Source: Oscillospiraceae bacterium
Lineage (GTDB): Bacteria > Bacillota > Clostridia > Oscillospirales > Acutalibacteraceae
Reading direction: 5' to 3'
Assembly (NCBI GenBank): GCA_031270785.1
Contig: JAISWM010000113.1
Span: forward strand, 1 to 46,817
Length of the DNA: 46,817 nt
This document shows, piece after piece, positions 27,705 through 37,083 of the stretch. The stretch's first letter is position 1. Each line of letters opens with the position of its first letter. Position numbers and translations under genes: made by a program. Below the pieces are notes generated by a model, which worked only from the letters and a program-made list of their open reading frames with translations, did no database searches and had not been told where the DNA came from.

Positions 27705-28160
27705 AGTATCTGATATGTATCATTGACTTTTAATTAAAAATATAATAATATTGTCTAGAGATTGAATAATTTTTAATTATTCAACAACTTTCACACGAAA
27801 GCGAAAGATTTAAATTTGCTTGAAAGCGGCTAAAGTATGCAAAGAACAAAATAAGGCTTAAAGCTGTTTCACTTGAAAAATGGTCATGTCTAAAAATAGT
27901 TGAAATTTCTTCTTTCACCCCCCGCCAGCTCGCGGGGAGAAAGATATTATCAACTAATTTGAACCACTACCTGAAAAATGCATGCTCATTTGTGCATTCT
28001 TTCCCTGGGGGCCTGCGGGGAAAGAGTTACAGGAGTTTATATTTTTTAAGTTAAACCACTATAATAAAATTCAAATCACTGGCTGCGATGGGGAAAACAA
28101 AAATATTACTGTTTGAAAAATTTTTATTGTACTGAAATTTATGTTTAGAGGTGTTGGGTT
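27705..28160. other. Spacer before murA, partly repeats
   Basis: AT-rich stretch without recognisable features (27705-27855), a degraded A-like element (about 27858-28030) split by the B element at 27882-27971, and a D-like right arm (about 28095-28132). The murA promoter is not obvious. Confidence 0.6.
27882..27971 (-). repeat. Family B element inserted in an A-like element
   Basis: 90 bp from GGTCATGTC to CCACTACC with perfect 8-bp flanks TGAAAAAT (27874-27881 and 27972-27979). The interrupted host sequence (AAAGCTGTTTCACTTGAAAAAT...) resembles the A left arm. Confidence 0.9.
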
Positions 28161-29459
28161 TTGGAAAAAATTATAATATCTGGAGGAAAAAAGTTAAAAG
28201 GCGATGTTACCATCAGCGGCGCAAAAAACGCGGCTGTTGCGGTTATACCCGCCACGCTTCTTGTAAGCGACATTTGCAGAATAGAAAATATTCCAAGTAT
28301 CAGCGATATAACGCTAATGTGCAAAATTATGAGTGAGATGGGCGCGAATATAAGGATGGTAAACAAAAATACTTTAGAAATTGATACAAGAAAAGTTGCG
28401 TCTGCGGTGGTGTCGTGTGACCTTATAAGGAACATGCGCGCGTCGTTTTATATAACAGGGGCGCTTCTTGGACGTTTTTCTAAAGCGGCGGTTTCCTTGC
28501 CCGGAGGATGCAATTTTGGAGGGATAAGGCCAATTGATCAACACTTAAAAGGATTTACGGCACTTGGAGCAAATTGCAAACTTGACGGCGGTGTGGTACA
28601 CGTAAGTTCCGAAAAATTAATTGGAAATAATATTTATTTAGATGTTGTGTCAGTCGGTGCGACAGTAAATATAATGCTCGCGGCAGTAAAAGCTGACGGG
28701 TGCACAGTGATTGAAAACGCAGCAAAAGAACCGCATATTGTTGACCTTGCAAATTTTTTAAACTGCATGGGGGCAAACGTATGCGGCGCGGGAACAGACA
28801 TTATAAAGGTACACGGTGTAAAAAAACTAAACGGAATAACTTATTCAATAATTCCTGACCAAATTGAAGCAGGAACGTACATGGTCGCCGCTGCGGCAAC
28901 AAAGGGTGATGTAACAATAAATAACGTAACTCCGAAACATCTGGAATCTATTACAGCCAAATTAGAAGAAATTGGCGTTTCTATAGAAGAAAAAGATGAG
29001 TCTTTAAGAGTATACGTAAATAAAGATCACTTGATAAGGTGTAATGTAAAAACGCTGCCATATCCGGGATTTCCCACTGATATGCAGCCGCAAATTACTG
29101 CTTTATTATCAACAGTTAACGGCACCAGTATAGTGAGTGAAGGCGTATGGGACAATCGATTCGGGTACGTTGAAGAACTCAGAAGAATGGGCGCGCAAAT
29201 ATCTGTTGATGGTAAAATGGCGGTAATAGAGGGAGTTCAGCGGTTAAAAGGAGCAACTGTAAGGGCACCCGATTTGCGTGCCGGTGCGGCATTAATTACG
29301 GCGGGGCTTTGCGCCGACGGAACCACCATCATAGAAGAAATATCCCATATAGAAAGAGGATATGAAAATATAATCGAAAAGTTAAGGAGCCTTGGCGCGA
29401 ACATAAAAAAAGTCACCTTTGACGACGACCCGATAAATAGCGTGGCAAAAGCGCTTTAA
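28161..29459 (+). CDS. murA: UDP-N-acetylglucosamine 1-carboxyvinyltransferase (MurA)
   Basis: 432 residues; TTG start with AGAGGTG 7-13 bases upstream. It transfers enolpyruvate from PEP to UDP-GlcNAc, the first committed step of peptidoglycan synthesis, in the cytoplasm. Visible: SGAKNAAVAVIPATLL with the catalytic Lys/Asn, the loop PGGCNFGGIRPIDQHLKG with the catalytic (fosfomycin-target) Cys, PGFPTDMQPQITALL with the catalytic Asp, and RFGYVEELRRMGA. Clostridia often have two MurA paralogues; this cannot be resolved here. A strong hairpin follows. Confidence 0.97.
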   Translation: MEKIIISGGKKLKGDVTISGAKNAAVAVIPATLLVSDICRIENIPSISDITLMCKIMSEMGANIRMVNKNTLEIDTRKVASAVVSCDLIRNMRASFYITGALLGRFSKAAVSLPGGCNFGGIRPIDQHLKGFTALGANCKLDGGVVHVSSEKLIGNNIYLDVVSVGATVNIMLAAVKADGCTVIENAAKEPHIVDLANFLNCMGANVCGAGTDIIKVHGVKKLNGITYSIIPDQIEAGTYMVAAAATKGDVTINNVTPKHLESITAKLEEIGVSIEEKDESLRVYVNKDHLIRCNVKTLPYPGFPTDMQPQITALLSTVNGTSIVSEGVWDNRFGYVEELRRMGAQISVDGKMAVIEGVQRLKGATVRAPDLRAGAALITAGLCADGTTIIEEISHIERGYENIIEKLRSLGANIKKVTFDDDPINSVAKAL

Positions 29460-29469
29460 AAAGAGTCTT

Positions 29470-29495
29470 CCTTGAACCCGGTTTTGGGTTCAAGG
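29470..29495. terminator. Terminator hairpin between murA and the convergent gene
   Basis: Perfect 10-bp stem CCTTGAACCC / GGGTTCAAGG with a six-base loop. T-rich sequence follows on the plus side and CTCTTTTT on the minus side, so it may serve both converging genes. Confidence 0.7.
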
Positions 29496-29526
29496 CAGAC
29501 GTTTATTTTTGTTATTTGAAAAATTT

Positions 29527-30426
29527 TCACTGACCGTATGCAACGAGTCTCTTCTTCATTTCCTCTGACTCGTTGTTAATTTCATCATAGGCCTCCTCTG
29601 ATTCGCCAAACTTTTTAGTTAATTCGCCACAAAGATTCTTTATTTTTTGTAACTTATTTCCTTCTCGATTCATTGTAACAGCGATCAATTTGGCCCCTTT
29701 CCTAAATTCAATTAAGGTTGCTAGTCCGCCATCACTATATTCATCTGGCAGCCCGGAATTCCATCCTGCACATTCTCCTCTTATCTCGTTAGTGATACCT
29801 TTTAATAATATATTACATTTTCCTTCTTCTCCATTTCCTGCCAATTTAATAGCTTTCTTGATCTCGTTAGCGTACACGGCAAATTTTGCCCCCATTTGCG
29901 CAATTCTCATCAAAATACTAGATTTTATAAGATATGTCGCAATTTTCAGTTCCAATTTTCTCTTTTCGTTTTTATTTATTTTGGGTGACGACATAATTTT
30001 TTGTAATCTAAGAATGTTTTCATCACAATATTTTTGAAGAATAATAATAACCATCATGTAAAAACATCTTTCTGCAATATTTTTAGGATTAATACCAGCA
30101 AAACCTACACAGCACGCTTTAAGGGCACATAATACAGCCAAAGTAACCCCTTTTTTCTTTATAAGCTTTTCATCTACCTCTGGACCCTCCCATTTAATGC
30201 AATTTGCGGTAATCTTGAGGTTTTCCAATTTTTTCACCTTTCTATTAATATTCCATTCTTCAAATTGTTTTTCTAGTTTTTGCAATGCTTGTTTGGGGTT
30301 CATTGCTAAAATAGATTTCAAGAATTTCTTATTCTCATTTTTGAATCCATTTACCCGGTCACTTTTTCCTTTACAAAGTTTTTTAAGTTCTTCATCAATA
30401 CTTTCTTTGCTAACTTTACTAGCCAT
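29527..30426 (-). CDS. Protein of unknown function, helical, Lys-rich
   Basis: 299 residues from ATG 30426, preceded by AAGGAGG (an in-frame upstream start at 30462 lies before this site). The start MASKVSKESIDEEL is polar with no signal peptide. One moderately hydrophobic Cys-containing stretch (VLCALKACCVGFAG, about 110-123) and another (MMVIIILQKY) occur mid-protein; the rest is predicted helical and charged. Own promoter and a shared terminator, so monocistronic. Family not recognised. Confidence 0.75.
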   Translation of the reverse strand: MASKVSKESIDEELKKLCKGKSDRVNGFKNENKKFLKSILAMNPKQALQKLEKQFEEWNINRKVKKLENLKITANCIKWEGPEVDEKLIKKKGVTLAVLCALKACCVGFAGINPKNIAERCFYMMVIIILQKYCDENILRLQKIMSSPKINKNEKRKLELKIATYLIKSSILMRIAQMGAKFAVYANEIKKAIKLAGNGEEGKCNILLKGITNEIRGECAGWNSGLPDEYSDGGLATLIEFRKGAKLIAVTMNREGNKLQKIKNLCGELTKKFGESEEAYDEINNESEEMKKRLVAYGQ

Positions 30427-30456
30427 AACCTTTCTACCTCCTTCAAATTTATCTAC

Positions 30457-30484
30457 CAACATATTACCACACGGATATAAAAAA
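30457..30484 (-). promoter_or_regulatory. Promoter of the unknown 299-residue gene
   Basis: Minus strand TTGCTT, 16 bp, TAATAT, about 35 bases before the start codon. A reasonable but not perfect sigma-A match; edges approximate. Confidence 0.5.
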
Positions 30485-30575
30485 GCAACACTTTAAATAA
30501 AATATTTTCCAAAGTAAGCAACAAAAACATATAAACGCACTAAAAAAGCGAATATAAAAAAATCTAAATTTCAGC

Positions 30576-30639
30576 AACTATCGCCCCGCCGATAGGCGGG
30601 GGGGAAAAGAAGAAATTTCAACTATTTTGAGATATGGCC
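30576..30639 (+). repeat. Family B element, left-truncated
   Basis: CCCCGCC-GATA-GGCGGGGG core and the right arm AATTTCAACTATTTTGAGATATGGCC. The left arm is missing. Confidence 0.7.
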
Positions 30640-30721
30640 TTCAACGTTTGCCGCCAACTCCCATTACTTGTAAAAAAAGTAAACTTTTTCATGCGCTATC
30701 TTTCCGCCAACGCAGGGGGAG

Positions 30722-30758
30722 AAAAAATCAAGACCACCTCTTTTAGGGGTGGTCTTGA
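30722..30758 (-). terminator. Rho-independent terminator of the AAA+ gene
   Basis: Minus strand: 11-bp stem TCAAGACCACC / GGTGGTCTTGA followed by TTTTTT, 48 bases after the stop codon. It is not one of the dispersed repeats. Confidence 0.9.
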
Positions 30759-30806
30759 CCTTACCTTATGGTTATGGCTTATACTATTTATAGTTTTAAA
30801 ACAGGC

Positions 30807-33083
30807 TTATCGTAATTTTGCTGCCGCTTTTTCAATGTCAGACCTGTAAAGTGTTATATCAACACGCCTTTTGGTTTCGCTCATATTCAAACGTTCTTGA
30901 ACTGCAATCTCAACGCTTCTGGTAATTTCAGCTCCGGTTTTGTTTCTGAACACAGTTGCAAGAGATTCTACGAATTCATCCAACACAAAGCTTTCTTCAA
31001 GTTTATATCCGGCGAGGCACACTTTCAAAATTTTTCTCGTATCGAATTCGGTTGGCGTAGACATTTCAATCTTGCGCTCAAAGCGACCGGGACGTCTTGC
31101 GGCAGAATCAACGCTATCCAAAACATTTGTTGTGGCTACAAGTATGACTCCGCTGCGTGGGTCAAAATTATCAACACTTGCTAAGAACGCAGGAGTATCG
31201 CTTGCTTGACCCGGTGTACGAACAGGAGCAAGGGCATCTAATTCATCAAACACAACATATGTCGGCGCTCCGGTTGAACGGCTGAGTTCTTCACCACGAT
31301 TAATCGCGTCTTGAACTGCTTTTCTCATGGCATCGTTATCCGGTTGGCGACGTACCATAACGCATTCTCTATTCAGTGATGCAGCAATGGCTTGCACTGA
31401 GGTTGTTTTTCCAACACCCGGGACACCGTAAATTAAGATTCCCTTAGCCGGATTCCCGGTTTGGGTGTTCATTACTTCTTGCCTTTCAGCGTCTATATCC
31501 ATGAATTCACTTTTCAAAGAATCATAACCGCCTACGACGTCGTCCAAATCAAGTTCGCCGTTTCTTAGCAATTCAAGTTGTTTTTGAAAATCGTGACGCG
31601 CGGTCAATTCTTCTTCTTTTTTCATTTTTGCGGTAAATCTTTCAACAATAGCTTTTTTTCTGTCAATGCTTCGATCGGTTTTTGACAAAAACAAGTTTAA
31701 TTTTTGCTCAAACTTTACTTTTTCCGGTAAACTTGCCATGCTGGACAAGTCCGAAGCGAGTTGATCGTGTTCAGACAAAAGATCAGCTTTCATCCCATTT
31801 ATAATTTGCACATCTTTTTCGTCCATTTCACGAATTTCAAATGCCTCGTGAATTTTACATCTCAATCCATAAAGCTGAGAATCATAAGCATCCCTTGAAG
31901 AATTTACCAAATTGATTTCAAAATCTTTTTGTGCATTTGCAATCTCCGCAATTAAACCATCACAATGTTTGCAGTGCTGATCTATGTTCAATTTTGCGCT
32001 TTTAAGATAGTTCTTCACGTTTTGCACAAAAATTTCTTTGTCATCCTCTCTTATATGATCGCTTAAATTCATGTCAACGATAGCAGACTCAAGTTCCCGA
32101 GCTTGCTGTGCAGCGAGTTGAACAACATCTCCAAAATTTTCACTAACGTCTTTCGATTTTTCCAAACAGAATCTTAATTCCCTCAATTTGTTTTCTAAAG
32201 GTTGAACTAAAGCTTCTTTTTGGGCTTGAAAATAACCGTCTTGCTGTGAGATAATTAATTTTTTGCTTGCTTCTTCCAGCTCACGTTTCCTTTTATTTTC
32301 TTCTTCTTTGGCACATTTTATTTTTTCTGCCTCAATTTCTTTTCCCAAAGCCGAGTTTAAATCATCGCATAAACCAGACACACGTTCTATTGCTTTTTTC
32401 GTTTCAGAGAAATGCTCGTCAACATTTTTTACAAACTCTCCCCAATTGAGTTCCGGATCATACCCGCTAAACACATCACTATTCACATCGTTTGCGATTT
32501 TTTCTGACTGTACTTTAATTAAATTTATTTCTGTCTTATATCTGTCGGCATATCCCACCTCACTCACAAAGGCTTTCAATTCATCAATTCTACTGCGTAA
32601 ATTTTTAAACAAACGTTCTTTGAATGTCGAAACATATTCATGTTGCTTTGCGGTATATTGCAGTTCCTCCTCATGTGCCAATTCGTTTCTTCTTTTCACA
32701 GCCTGGATTTGGCGTTGAATGCCGGCGATTGCCAAATCTGCGGCATCGATAACGTCTTTCGCGTCGCGGAAGTTGAAGCGATCAAACATATGGTTACTGC
32801 CACTTAATTTAGCGTAAAGCTCACTTGCGCGTTGTCCGACCAACTCTGCCGCACCTTCGTCATAGTTCCTAAGTTCTGTAATCTTCTTTTCTAAGTCACT
32901 GATTCTTTCCGTCGCTTCGCTGCGAATAGCTTTAACCTCCTCGGCGGAATACAAGTGGAAAAATCCTGGATTTTCGTACGCTGCCACCGCTGGCATAAAC
33001 ACTGTGCCCAATGATGTCAAAACCAAAAGTGAAGCGATTTTGGCATTAAAACTTGACCTTTTGCTAACAATTAACTTTTTCAC
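30807..33083 (-). CDS. AAA+ ATPase with N-terminal signal peptide and long coiled coil
   Basis: 758 residues from GTG 33083 (AAAGGAG with 10-base spacing; a TTG at 33089 is too close). The N-terminus MKKLIVSKRSS + hydrophobic stretch ending VFMPAVAA looks like a cleavable signal peptide (cut near residue 35). Residues ~45-520 are charged and helical, mostly coiled coil. The C-terminal ~250 residues are a classic AAA domain: GGYDSLKSEF, Walker A GVPGVGKTT, Walker B YVVFDELDAL, and second region ATTNVLDSVDSAARRPGRFERK with both arginine-finger positions. Such domains need ATP, absent outside cells, so export is puzzling: it may act in a host cell or be a membrane-tethered cytoplasmic protein. 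Own promoter, operator-like palindrome and terminator. Confidence 0.85.
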   Translation of the reverse strand: MKKLIVSKRSSFNAKIASLLVLTSLGTVFMPAVAAYENPGFFHLYSAEEVKAIRSEATERISDLEKKITELRNYDEGAAELVGQRASELYAKLSGSNHMFDRFNFRDAKDVIDAADLAIAGIQRQIQAVKRRNELAHEEELQYTAKQHEYVSTFKERLFKNLRSRIDELKAFVSEVGYADRYKTEINLIKVQSEKIANDVNSDVFSGYDPELNWGEFVKNVDEHFSETKKAIERVSGLCDDLNSALGKEIEAEKIKCAKEEENKRKRELEEASKKLIISQQDGYFQAQKEALVQPLENKLRELRFCLEKSKDVSENFGDVVQLAAQQARELESAIVDMNLSDHIREDDKEIFVQNVKNYLKSAKLNIDQHCKHCDGLIAEIANAQKDFEINLVNSSRDAYDSQLYGLRCKIHEAFEIREMDEKDVQIINGMKADLLSEHDQLASDLSSMASLPEKVKFEQKLNLFLSKTDRSIDRKKAIVERFTAKMKKEEELTARHDFQKQLELLRNGELDLDDVVGGYDSLKSEFMDIDAERQEVMNTQTGNPAKGILIYGVPGVGKTTSVQAIAASLNRECVMVRRQPDNDAMRKAVQDAINRGEELSRSTGAPTYVVFDELDALAPVRTPGQASDTPAFLASVDNFDPRSGVILVATTNVLDSVDSAARRPGRFERKIEMSTPTEFDTRKILKVCLAGYKLEESFVLDEFVESLATVFRNKTGAEITRSVEIAVQERLNMSETKRRVDITLYRSDIEKAAAKLR

Positions 33084-33118
33084 AAACAATTTTCTCCTTT
33101 ATTAAAATATGATAATTA

Positions 33119-33139
33119 AATTGTAAAAGTGCTACAATT
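33119..33139 (-). promoter_or_regulatory. Operator-like inverted repeat over the AAA+ gene start site
   Basis: AATTGTA-AAAGTGC-TACAATT, a perfect 7-bp inverted repeat immediately downstream of the -10 box, where a repressor would block initiation. Confidence 0.5.
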
Positions 33140-33141
33140 AA

Positions 33142-33170
33142 ATTATAACTCAAACCAATTACAAAGTCAA
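33142..33170 (-). promoter_or_regulatory. Promoter of the AAA+ gene
   Basis: Minus strand: TTGACT (33165-33170), 17 bp, TATAAT (33142-33147). Confidence 0.88.
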
Positions 33171-33254
33171 GCATAAAAAAATATTTTTTTGAAATTTAAT
33201 TTGAATTAAGTTTAATTCCTCGAGGCTTGTCTCGTATATATAGCCAAAATCATT

Positions 33255-33371
33255 TATAGCTGTTTCGTTTGAAAAGCGTCTGATTTTTATAACTTTTTCT
33301 TAGCCGACGGCGGGGAGAAAGTACACGGATAAATTTACTTTCGAGGACTGTTTTAAATCGTAACAGCTATA
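33255..33371 (+). repeat. Family A element (copy 7)
   Basis: 117 bp, ends TATAGCTGTTTCG and CGTAACAGCTATA, with a degenerate core (TTCTTAGCCGACGGCGGGGAG). Confidence 0.88.
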
Positions 33372-33373
33372 GA

Positions 33374-33600
33374 AACATGGTATCATTTGCGGTTTTCCCC
33401 GCCGACTCGCGGGGGGAAAGCGTAAATAATACCACGTTTTTAAATGATTTTTGTTATAATGAAGTGAAAATGCCAAAGTGTGTATAGCTGCTGCGCTTAA
33501 AAAACGTCTAATTTTTTATCGTACTCTCCCCCCCGCCGGTGGCGGGGTAAAAGAAGAAATTTTAACTATTTTGAGACATAATCAGTTTTTGAAGTATTTT
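33374..33600. repeat. Family D element and A'/B chimeric palindrome
   Basis: D in inverted orientation (33374-33462, ending TTTTTGTTATAATG). Then an A' left arm (TATAGCTGCTGCGCTTAAA, from about 33484) joined through a CCCCCCCGCC core to a B right arm (ATTTTAACTATTTTGAGACATAA). Confidence 0.7.
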
Positions 33601-33605
33601 TAATA

Positions 33606-33746
33606 GACCTGTCCGTAAATCTCACAGAGCGCAGACTATCGAAAAATGCATCACTTAAAAAATGGCTTTGCATCAAAATCTCCTTGGAGTATCTTCATAC
33701 GCCGTCGTCGATTTTGATTGCAATCTGTAAAATTTACGGACAGGTC
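33606..33746 (+). repeat. Intact family C element (reference copy)
   Basis: 141 bp; 37-bp imperfect inverted ends beginning GACCTGTCCGTAAAT. The interior includes GGCTTTGCATC. Flanks TAATA and TAATC. Confidence 0.9.
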
Positions 33747-33890
33747 TAATCTAAATTTGGTTTATTAAAATCGAAAAATTCATTGATATTTTATTAGGCA
33801 TATGTTATAATTTTAATATATGTAAAGGGCGTTAGCTATAAAATAATTTGAAAAAAAGGAAAGCATATATTATGATTATATCAAACAGTT

Positions 33891-33911
33891 TTGCAACGAT
33901 GTTGCAACGAT
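33891..33911 (+). promoter_or_regulatory. Direct repeat upstream of the small anchored-protein promoter
   Basis: TTGCAACGAT at 33891-33900 and again at 33902-33911: an 11-bp period, one helical turn, ending 19 bases before the -35 box. Candidate activator site. Confidence 0.5.
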
Positions 33912-33930
33912 TTTTCGTCAAATCATTTTA

Positions 33931-33959
33931 TTTACATTTATTTATATATATGCTAAAAT
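33931..33959 (+). promoter_or_regulatory. Promoter of the small anchored-protein gene
   Basis: TTTACA (33931-33936), 17 bp, TAAAAT (33954-33959), with an extended -10 TGC. Confidence 0.8.
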
Positions 33960-33994
33960 TAATGTGGAATAAATATTAAAGGAGAAATAAAAAC

Positions 33995-34669
33995 ATGGGA
34001 TTAACAAAAAATAGAATTATAATAGCAGCGGCAATAACATTAGCAACAGCGGTAGCAGCAATAACAATTATAAAGCTTAAAAACACAAGCACATTAACGC
34101 CATCACCAAATGGCAGGGCTGCAAAGGGTAAAAGTCCCAAACTAACGCACGTTGCAAATCTCGATGCGACGCCCGCTACAAATGTTGCAAACCCCGATGC
34201 GACGCCCGCTACAAATGTTGCGAACCCCGCTATATCGCACGTTGTAACTGCAAAATGTTTCAACAATGCACAAGATTGTTTAAAATTTTGCCTCCTAACC
34301 AATGGAGAAAAAGTCGTTTTAAAAAACCTTCCAAAATTAGGGGCTGGTTATGAAATTCGTAACGACTATAGGCGCCTTGAACGTGATGAATATGGATTGT
34401 ATAGTTATGGCGGCGATTCTTGGGCATTGCATTATTATCCTAGCGAAAATTCACAACAAAATCGTCATTTTCGTGCATATGATGATGACGATTCTCTTTA
34501 CAATAACGATTTTGATAATGGATTGCAGCAAGCAGCAATTTTATACAAGAATGATAATTATGCGGACTTAGACTATGACGATCACTTCACTACGGCGGGT
34601 ATTCTTAAATATGTGGATTGGTGTGCCCAAAACAATAAAAAAATATGTGTTTTTATCCCCTATCTTTGA
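33995..34669 (+). CDS. Membrane-anchored or secreted protein of unknown function
   Basis: 224 residues; ATG start with AAAGGAG upstream. One N-terminal membrane segment (about residues 8-26, IIIAAAITLATAVAAITII). Then a linker with tandem DATPATNVANP copies, encoded by near-identical 30-base DNA repeats. The C-terminal part (about 85-224) has four Cys (CFNNAQDCLKFC, then VDWCAQ) and a very acidic, Tyr/Asp-rich stretch (YDDDDSLYNNDFDN). Family unknown. It has its own promoter with an upstream direct repeat, so expression is probably regulated. Confidence 0.8.
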   Translation: MGLTKNRIIIAAAITLATAVAAITIIKLKNTSTLTPSPNGRAAKGKSPKLTHVANLDATPATNVANPDATPATNVANPAISHVVTAKCFNNAQDCLKFCLLTNGEKVVLKNLPKLGAGYEIRNDYRRLERDEYGLYSYGGDSWALHYYPSENSQQNRHFRAYDDDDSLYNNDFDNGLQQAAILYKNDNYADLDYDDHFTTAGILKYVDWCAQNNKKICVFIPYL

Positions 34670-34699
34670 TGAATTGGAGGAATTTGGATTGCCTTCGAA

Positions 34700-34765
34700 A
34701 CAACGATATTTTTGTTTTTCCCCCCCGCCTTCGGCGGGGGGGGAAGAAGTACCGGTTACAAACTT
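34700..34765. repeat. Palindrome of D/B type at the ppk 3' end
   Basis: ACGATATTTTTG + TTTTTCCCCCCCGCC-TTC-GGCGGGGGGGG, between the convergent small-protein and ppk genes. It could act as a shared terminator. Confidence 0.55.
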
Positions 34766-34788
34766 GATATTTATAATTGAAATTCGTA

Positions 34789-36891
34789 TTAGCTGCATTT
34801 AAATTTTTGAGAACTTTCCAATTGGCTTTTTTCCATCCTATCTATTCTATCTTCTTTAAAAATTTTAAATAGTTCCGTTTGACTGTTAAAAATTTTCTTA
34901 TCTTTTATATTTTCTTTTAAATAAACAGCGTCGGAGTTTTGAATTCTAGCATTAAAGTTATCCTTAAGAATAGTATTTAAAATACCGATATATTTATTTT
35001 TAAGATCAGGGTCTTCAATCGGGAACGCAAGCTCTATTCTTCTATCCAGATTTCTGGGCATAATGTCTGCGCTGCCCATATAAAGTTTTGGATCTCCGCC
35101 ATTTTCAAAATAAAAAATACGGCTGTGTTCAAGGAGCCTTCCCACAATACTTCTGACTTCAATATTTTCACTTATACCTTTAACACCTGGTACCAAACAA
35201 CATATTCCTCTAACTATCAATTTAATTTTCACACCCTCGCAAGAGGCCTTATAAAGCATTTCAATAATCTTATAGTCCACCAAAGAATTTACTTTCATTA
35301 TTATTCCGTTTTTTAAGTTTTTCTTTGCGCTGCTAATTTCTTTTTTTATCATATCAATGAAGAAATCTCTCATATTTTTTGGCGCAACAACAATTTTTTT
35401 ATAATTCGGATGTAAAGAATATCCGGTAATAAAGTTAAACAAAGACGATATATCTGTGCCGAAACTTTCTTTACAAGTAAAATATCCTATATCCGTATAA
35501 TATTTAGCCGTTGTATCATTGTAATTACCGGTGCTTAGATGTATATACCTTTTTATTACATCTCTTTCTTGCCTTACAACCAATAAAACCTTACAGTGAG
35601 TTTTAAGTCCGGGAACACCGTATATAACATGGCACCCAGCTTTTTCCAACTTTTTGGCCCAAACTATATTTTTTTCTTCATCAAAACGTGCTTTCAATTC
35701 CACAAGTACTGTTACCTGCTTACCGTTTTCAGCCGCTTTGATAAGCGCGTCAATTATTGGAGAATTTCCGCTTACCCTATATAAAGTTTGCTTTATTGCC
35801 AGTACGTTTTTGTCTTCGGCGGCTTTTTGCACAAACTTTATTACACAATCAAAACTTTCAAACGGATGATAAACAATTTTGTCTTTTTCGGATATAGATT
35901 TAAAAATGTGATCATAATTTAAAAATTCCACCGGCGGATTTACAGGCTGCATATCTTTATATTTCAACTTTTTATCATTAATTTCATCATAAAATTTAGA
36001 TAAAAAAGCAAAGTCAAATGGGCCTTTTGACACATATATTTCTTTCTTGCTTGCGTCGAGTATATCTATTAAAAAATTTTGTATGGATTCGCTTTCTGTA
36101 TTACCTATTTCAAGCCTTACTAACGTGCCGTGTTTGCGTTTCTTTATGGATTTTTCCATTTCCATTAAAAGGTCTTCGGCCTCTTCGTCTATCTCTAAAT
36201 CTGAGTCTCTGGTAATTCTAAATGTGCAGCTTGACGTTATTTCATGTATTTCAAAAAGTTTAGGAAGTTCATGTATTATAATATTTTCAAGTAAAATATA
36301 ACTTTTAAATTTTTTACTCGGAAGTTTAATAAATCTTGGAAGTATAGCGGGAACTTGCACTATTCCAAAATTAGATTCGTCTTCCCCGCTGCTTAGTTCC
36401 ACCGCAATATTTAAAGTCTTGTTAGCCAAAAACGGGAAAGGCCTTGATTGATCTATTGCCAAAGGGGTAAGAACCGGAAAAATTATTCTATTAAAAAAAT
36501 CTTCTGTAAATTTTATTTGCTCTGCATTTAATTCTTTCCATTTTAAAATTTCTATATCTTCTTTTTTAAGATCGGGTAATATCATCTTATGAAAACAAAA
36601 ATACTGCTTTTTATAAAAATCGCGTATTTTTTCAGTAAGAGAATGCAAAAGCTGTTTAGGCTTTAACCCCGACAAGTCTTTTTCAGTAGATTTAATTTCG
36701 ACATTTTCCATTATACCAGCAACCCTAACCATAAAAAACTCGTCTAAATTGGAAGATGAAATAGACAAAAATTTTACCCTCTCCATAATAGGATTATTTT
36801 TATCCATGGCCTCTTCCAGTACACGATAATTAAAATCCATCCAGCTGATCTCTCTGTTATTATATAAAAAATTTTTTTGATTTTTACTCAT
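34789..36891 (-). CDS. ppk1: Polyphosphate kinase 1
   Basis: 700 residues from ATG 36891, chosen for AGGTAGGTG just upstream and because it matches normal Ppk1 length; an in-frame extension to 36993 runs into a palindromic repeat. It makes inorganic polyphosphate from ATP reversibly. Visible: N-terminal NREISWMDFNYRVLEEA, SSSNLDEFFMVRV, the phospho-acceptor His in GLKTHCKVLLVV, the second His in LEHSRIFYFENGG, and YIHLSTGNYN. The N, head, C1 and C2 domains all seem complete. Confidence 0.96.
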   Translation of the reverse strand: MSKNQKNFLYNNREISWMDFNYRVLEEAMDKNNPIMERVKFLSISSSNLDEFFMVRVAGIMENVEIKSTEKDLSGLKPKQLLHSLTEKIRDFYKKQYFCFHKMILPDLKKEDIEILKWKELNAEQIKFTEDFFNRIIFPVLTPLAIDQSRPFPFLANKTLNIAVELSSGEDESNFGIVQVPAILPRFIKLPSKKFKSYILLENIIIHELPKLFEIHEITSSCTFRITRDSDLEIDEEAEDLLMEMEKSIKKRKHGTLVRLEIGNTESESIQNFLIDILDASKKEIYVSKGPFDFAFLSKFYDEINDKKLKYKDMQPVNPPVEFLNYDHIFKSISEKDKIVYHPFESFDCVIKFVQKAAEDKNVLAIKQTLYRVSGNSPIIDALIKAAENGKQVTVLVELKARFDEEKNIVWAKKLEKAGCHVIYGVPGLKTHCKVLLVVRQERDVIKRYIHLSTGNYNDTTAKYYTDIGYFTCKESFGTDISSLFNFITGYSLHPNYKKIVVAPKNMRDFFIDMIKKEISSAKKNLKNGIIMKVNSLVDYKIIEMLYKASCEGVKIKLIVRGICCLVPGVKGISENIEVRSIVGRLLEHSRIFYFENGGDPKLYMGSADIMPRNLDRRIELAFPIEDPDLKNKYIGILNTILKDNFNARIQNSDAVYLKENIKDKKIFNSQTELFKIFKEDRIDRMEKSQLESSQKFKCS

Positions 36892-37083
36892 TTTTTCACC
36901 TACCTGTAAAATAAATATATAAATTATCTGATATGTATTTGAGTTTTTTCCCGCCGCAGGCGGGGAAAACAAAAATTTTAATACTATTTTCAAATTTGAT
37001 ATGTGTTTAAGTTCCCCCCCCGCCTGTGGCGGGGGGGAAAGTTTTAGCTATTTTGAGGCACGGCCCGCCGTGCCATCAATACA
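36892..37083. repeat. Two palindromes upstream of ppk
   Basis: A hairpin TTTTTTCCCGCC-GCA-GGCGGGGAAAA with short arms containing GATATGT(A/G)TTT, and a CCCCCCCGCC-TGT-GGCGGGGGGG hairpin with a B-like right arm (AGCTATTTTGAGGCACGGCCC). Confidence 0.6.

Noticed and set aside
36892..36993. N-terminal extension of Ppk1
   Set aside because: It reads into a palindromic repeat; ATG 36891 has a ribosome site and the family-typical N-terminus.
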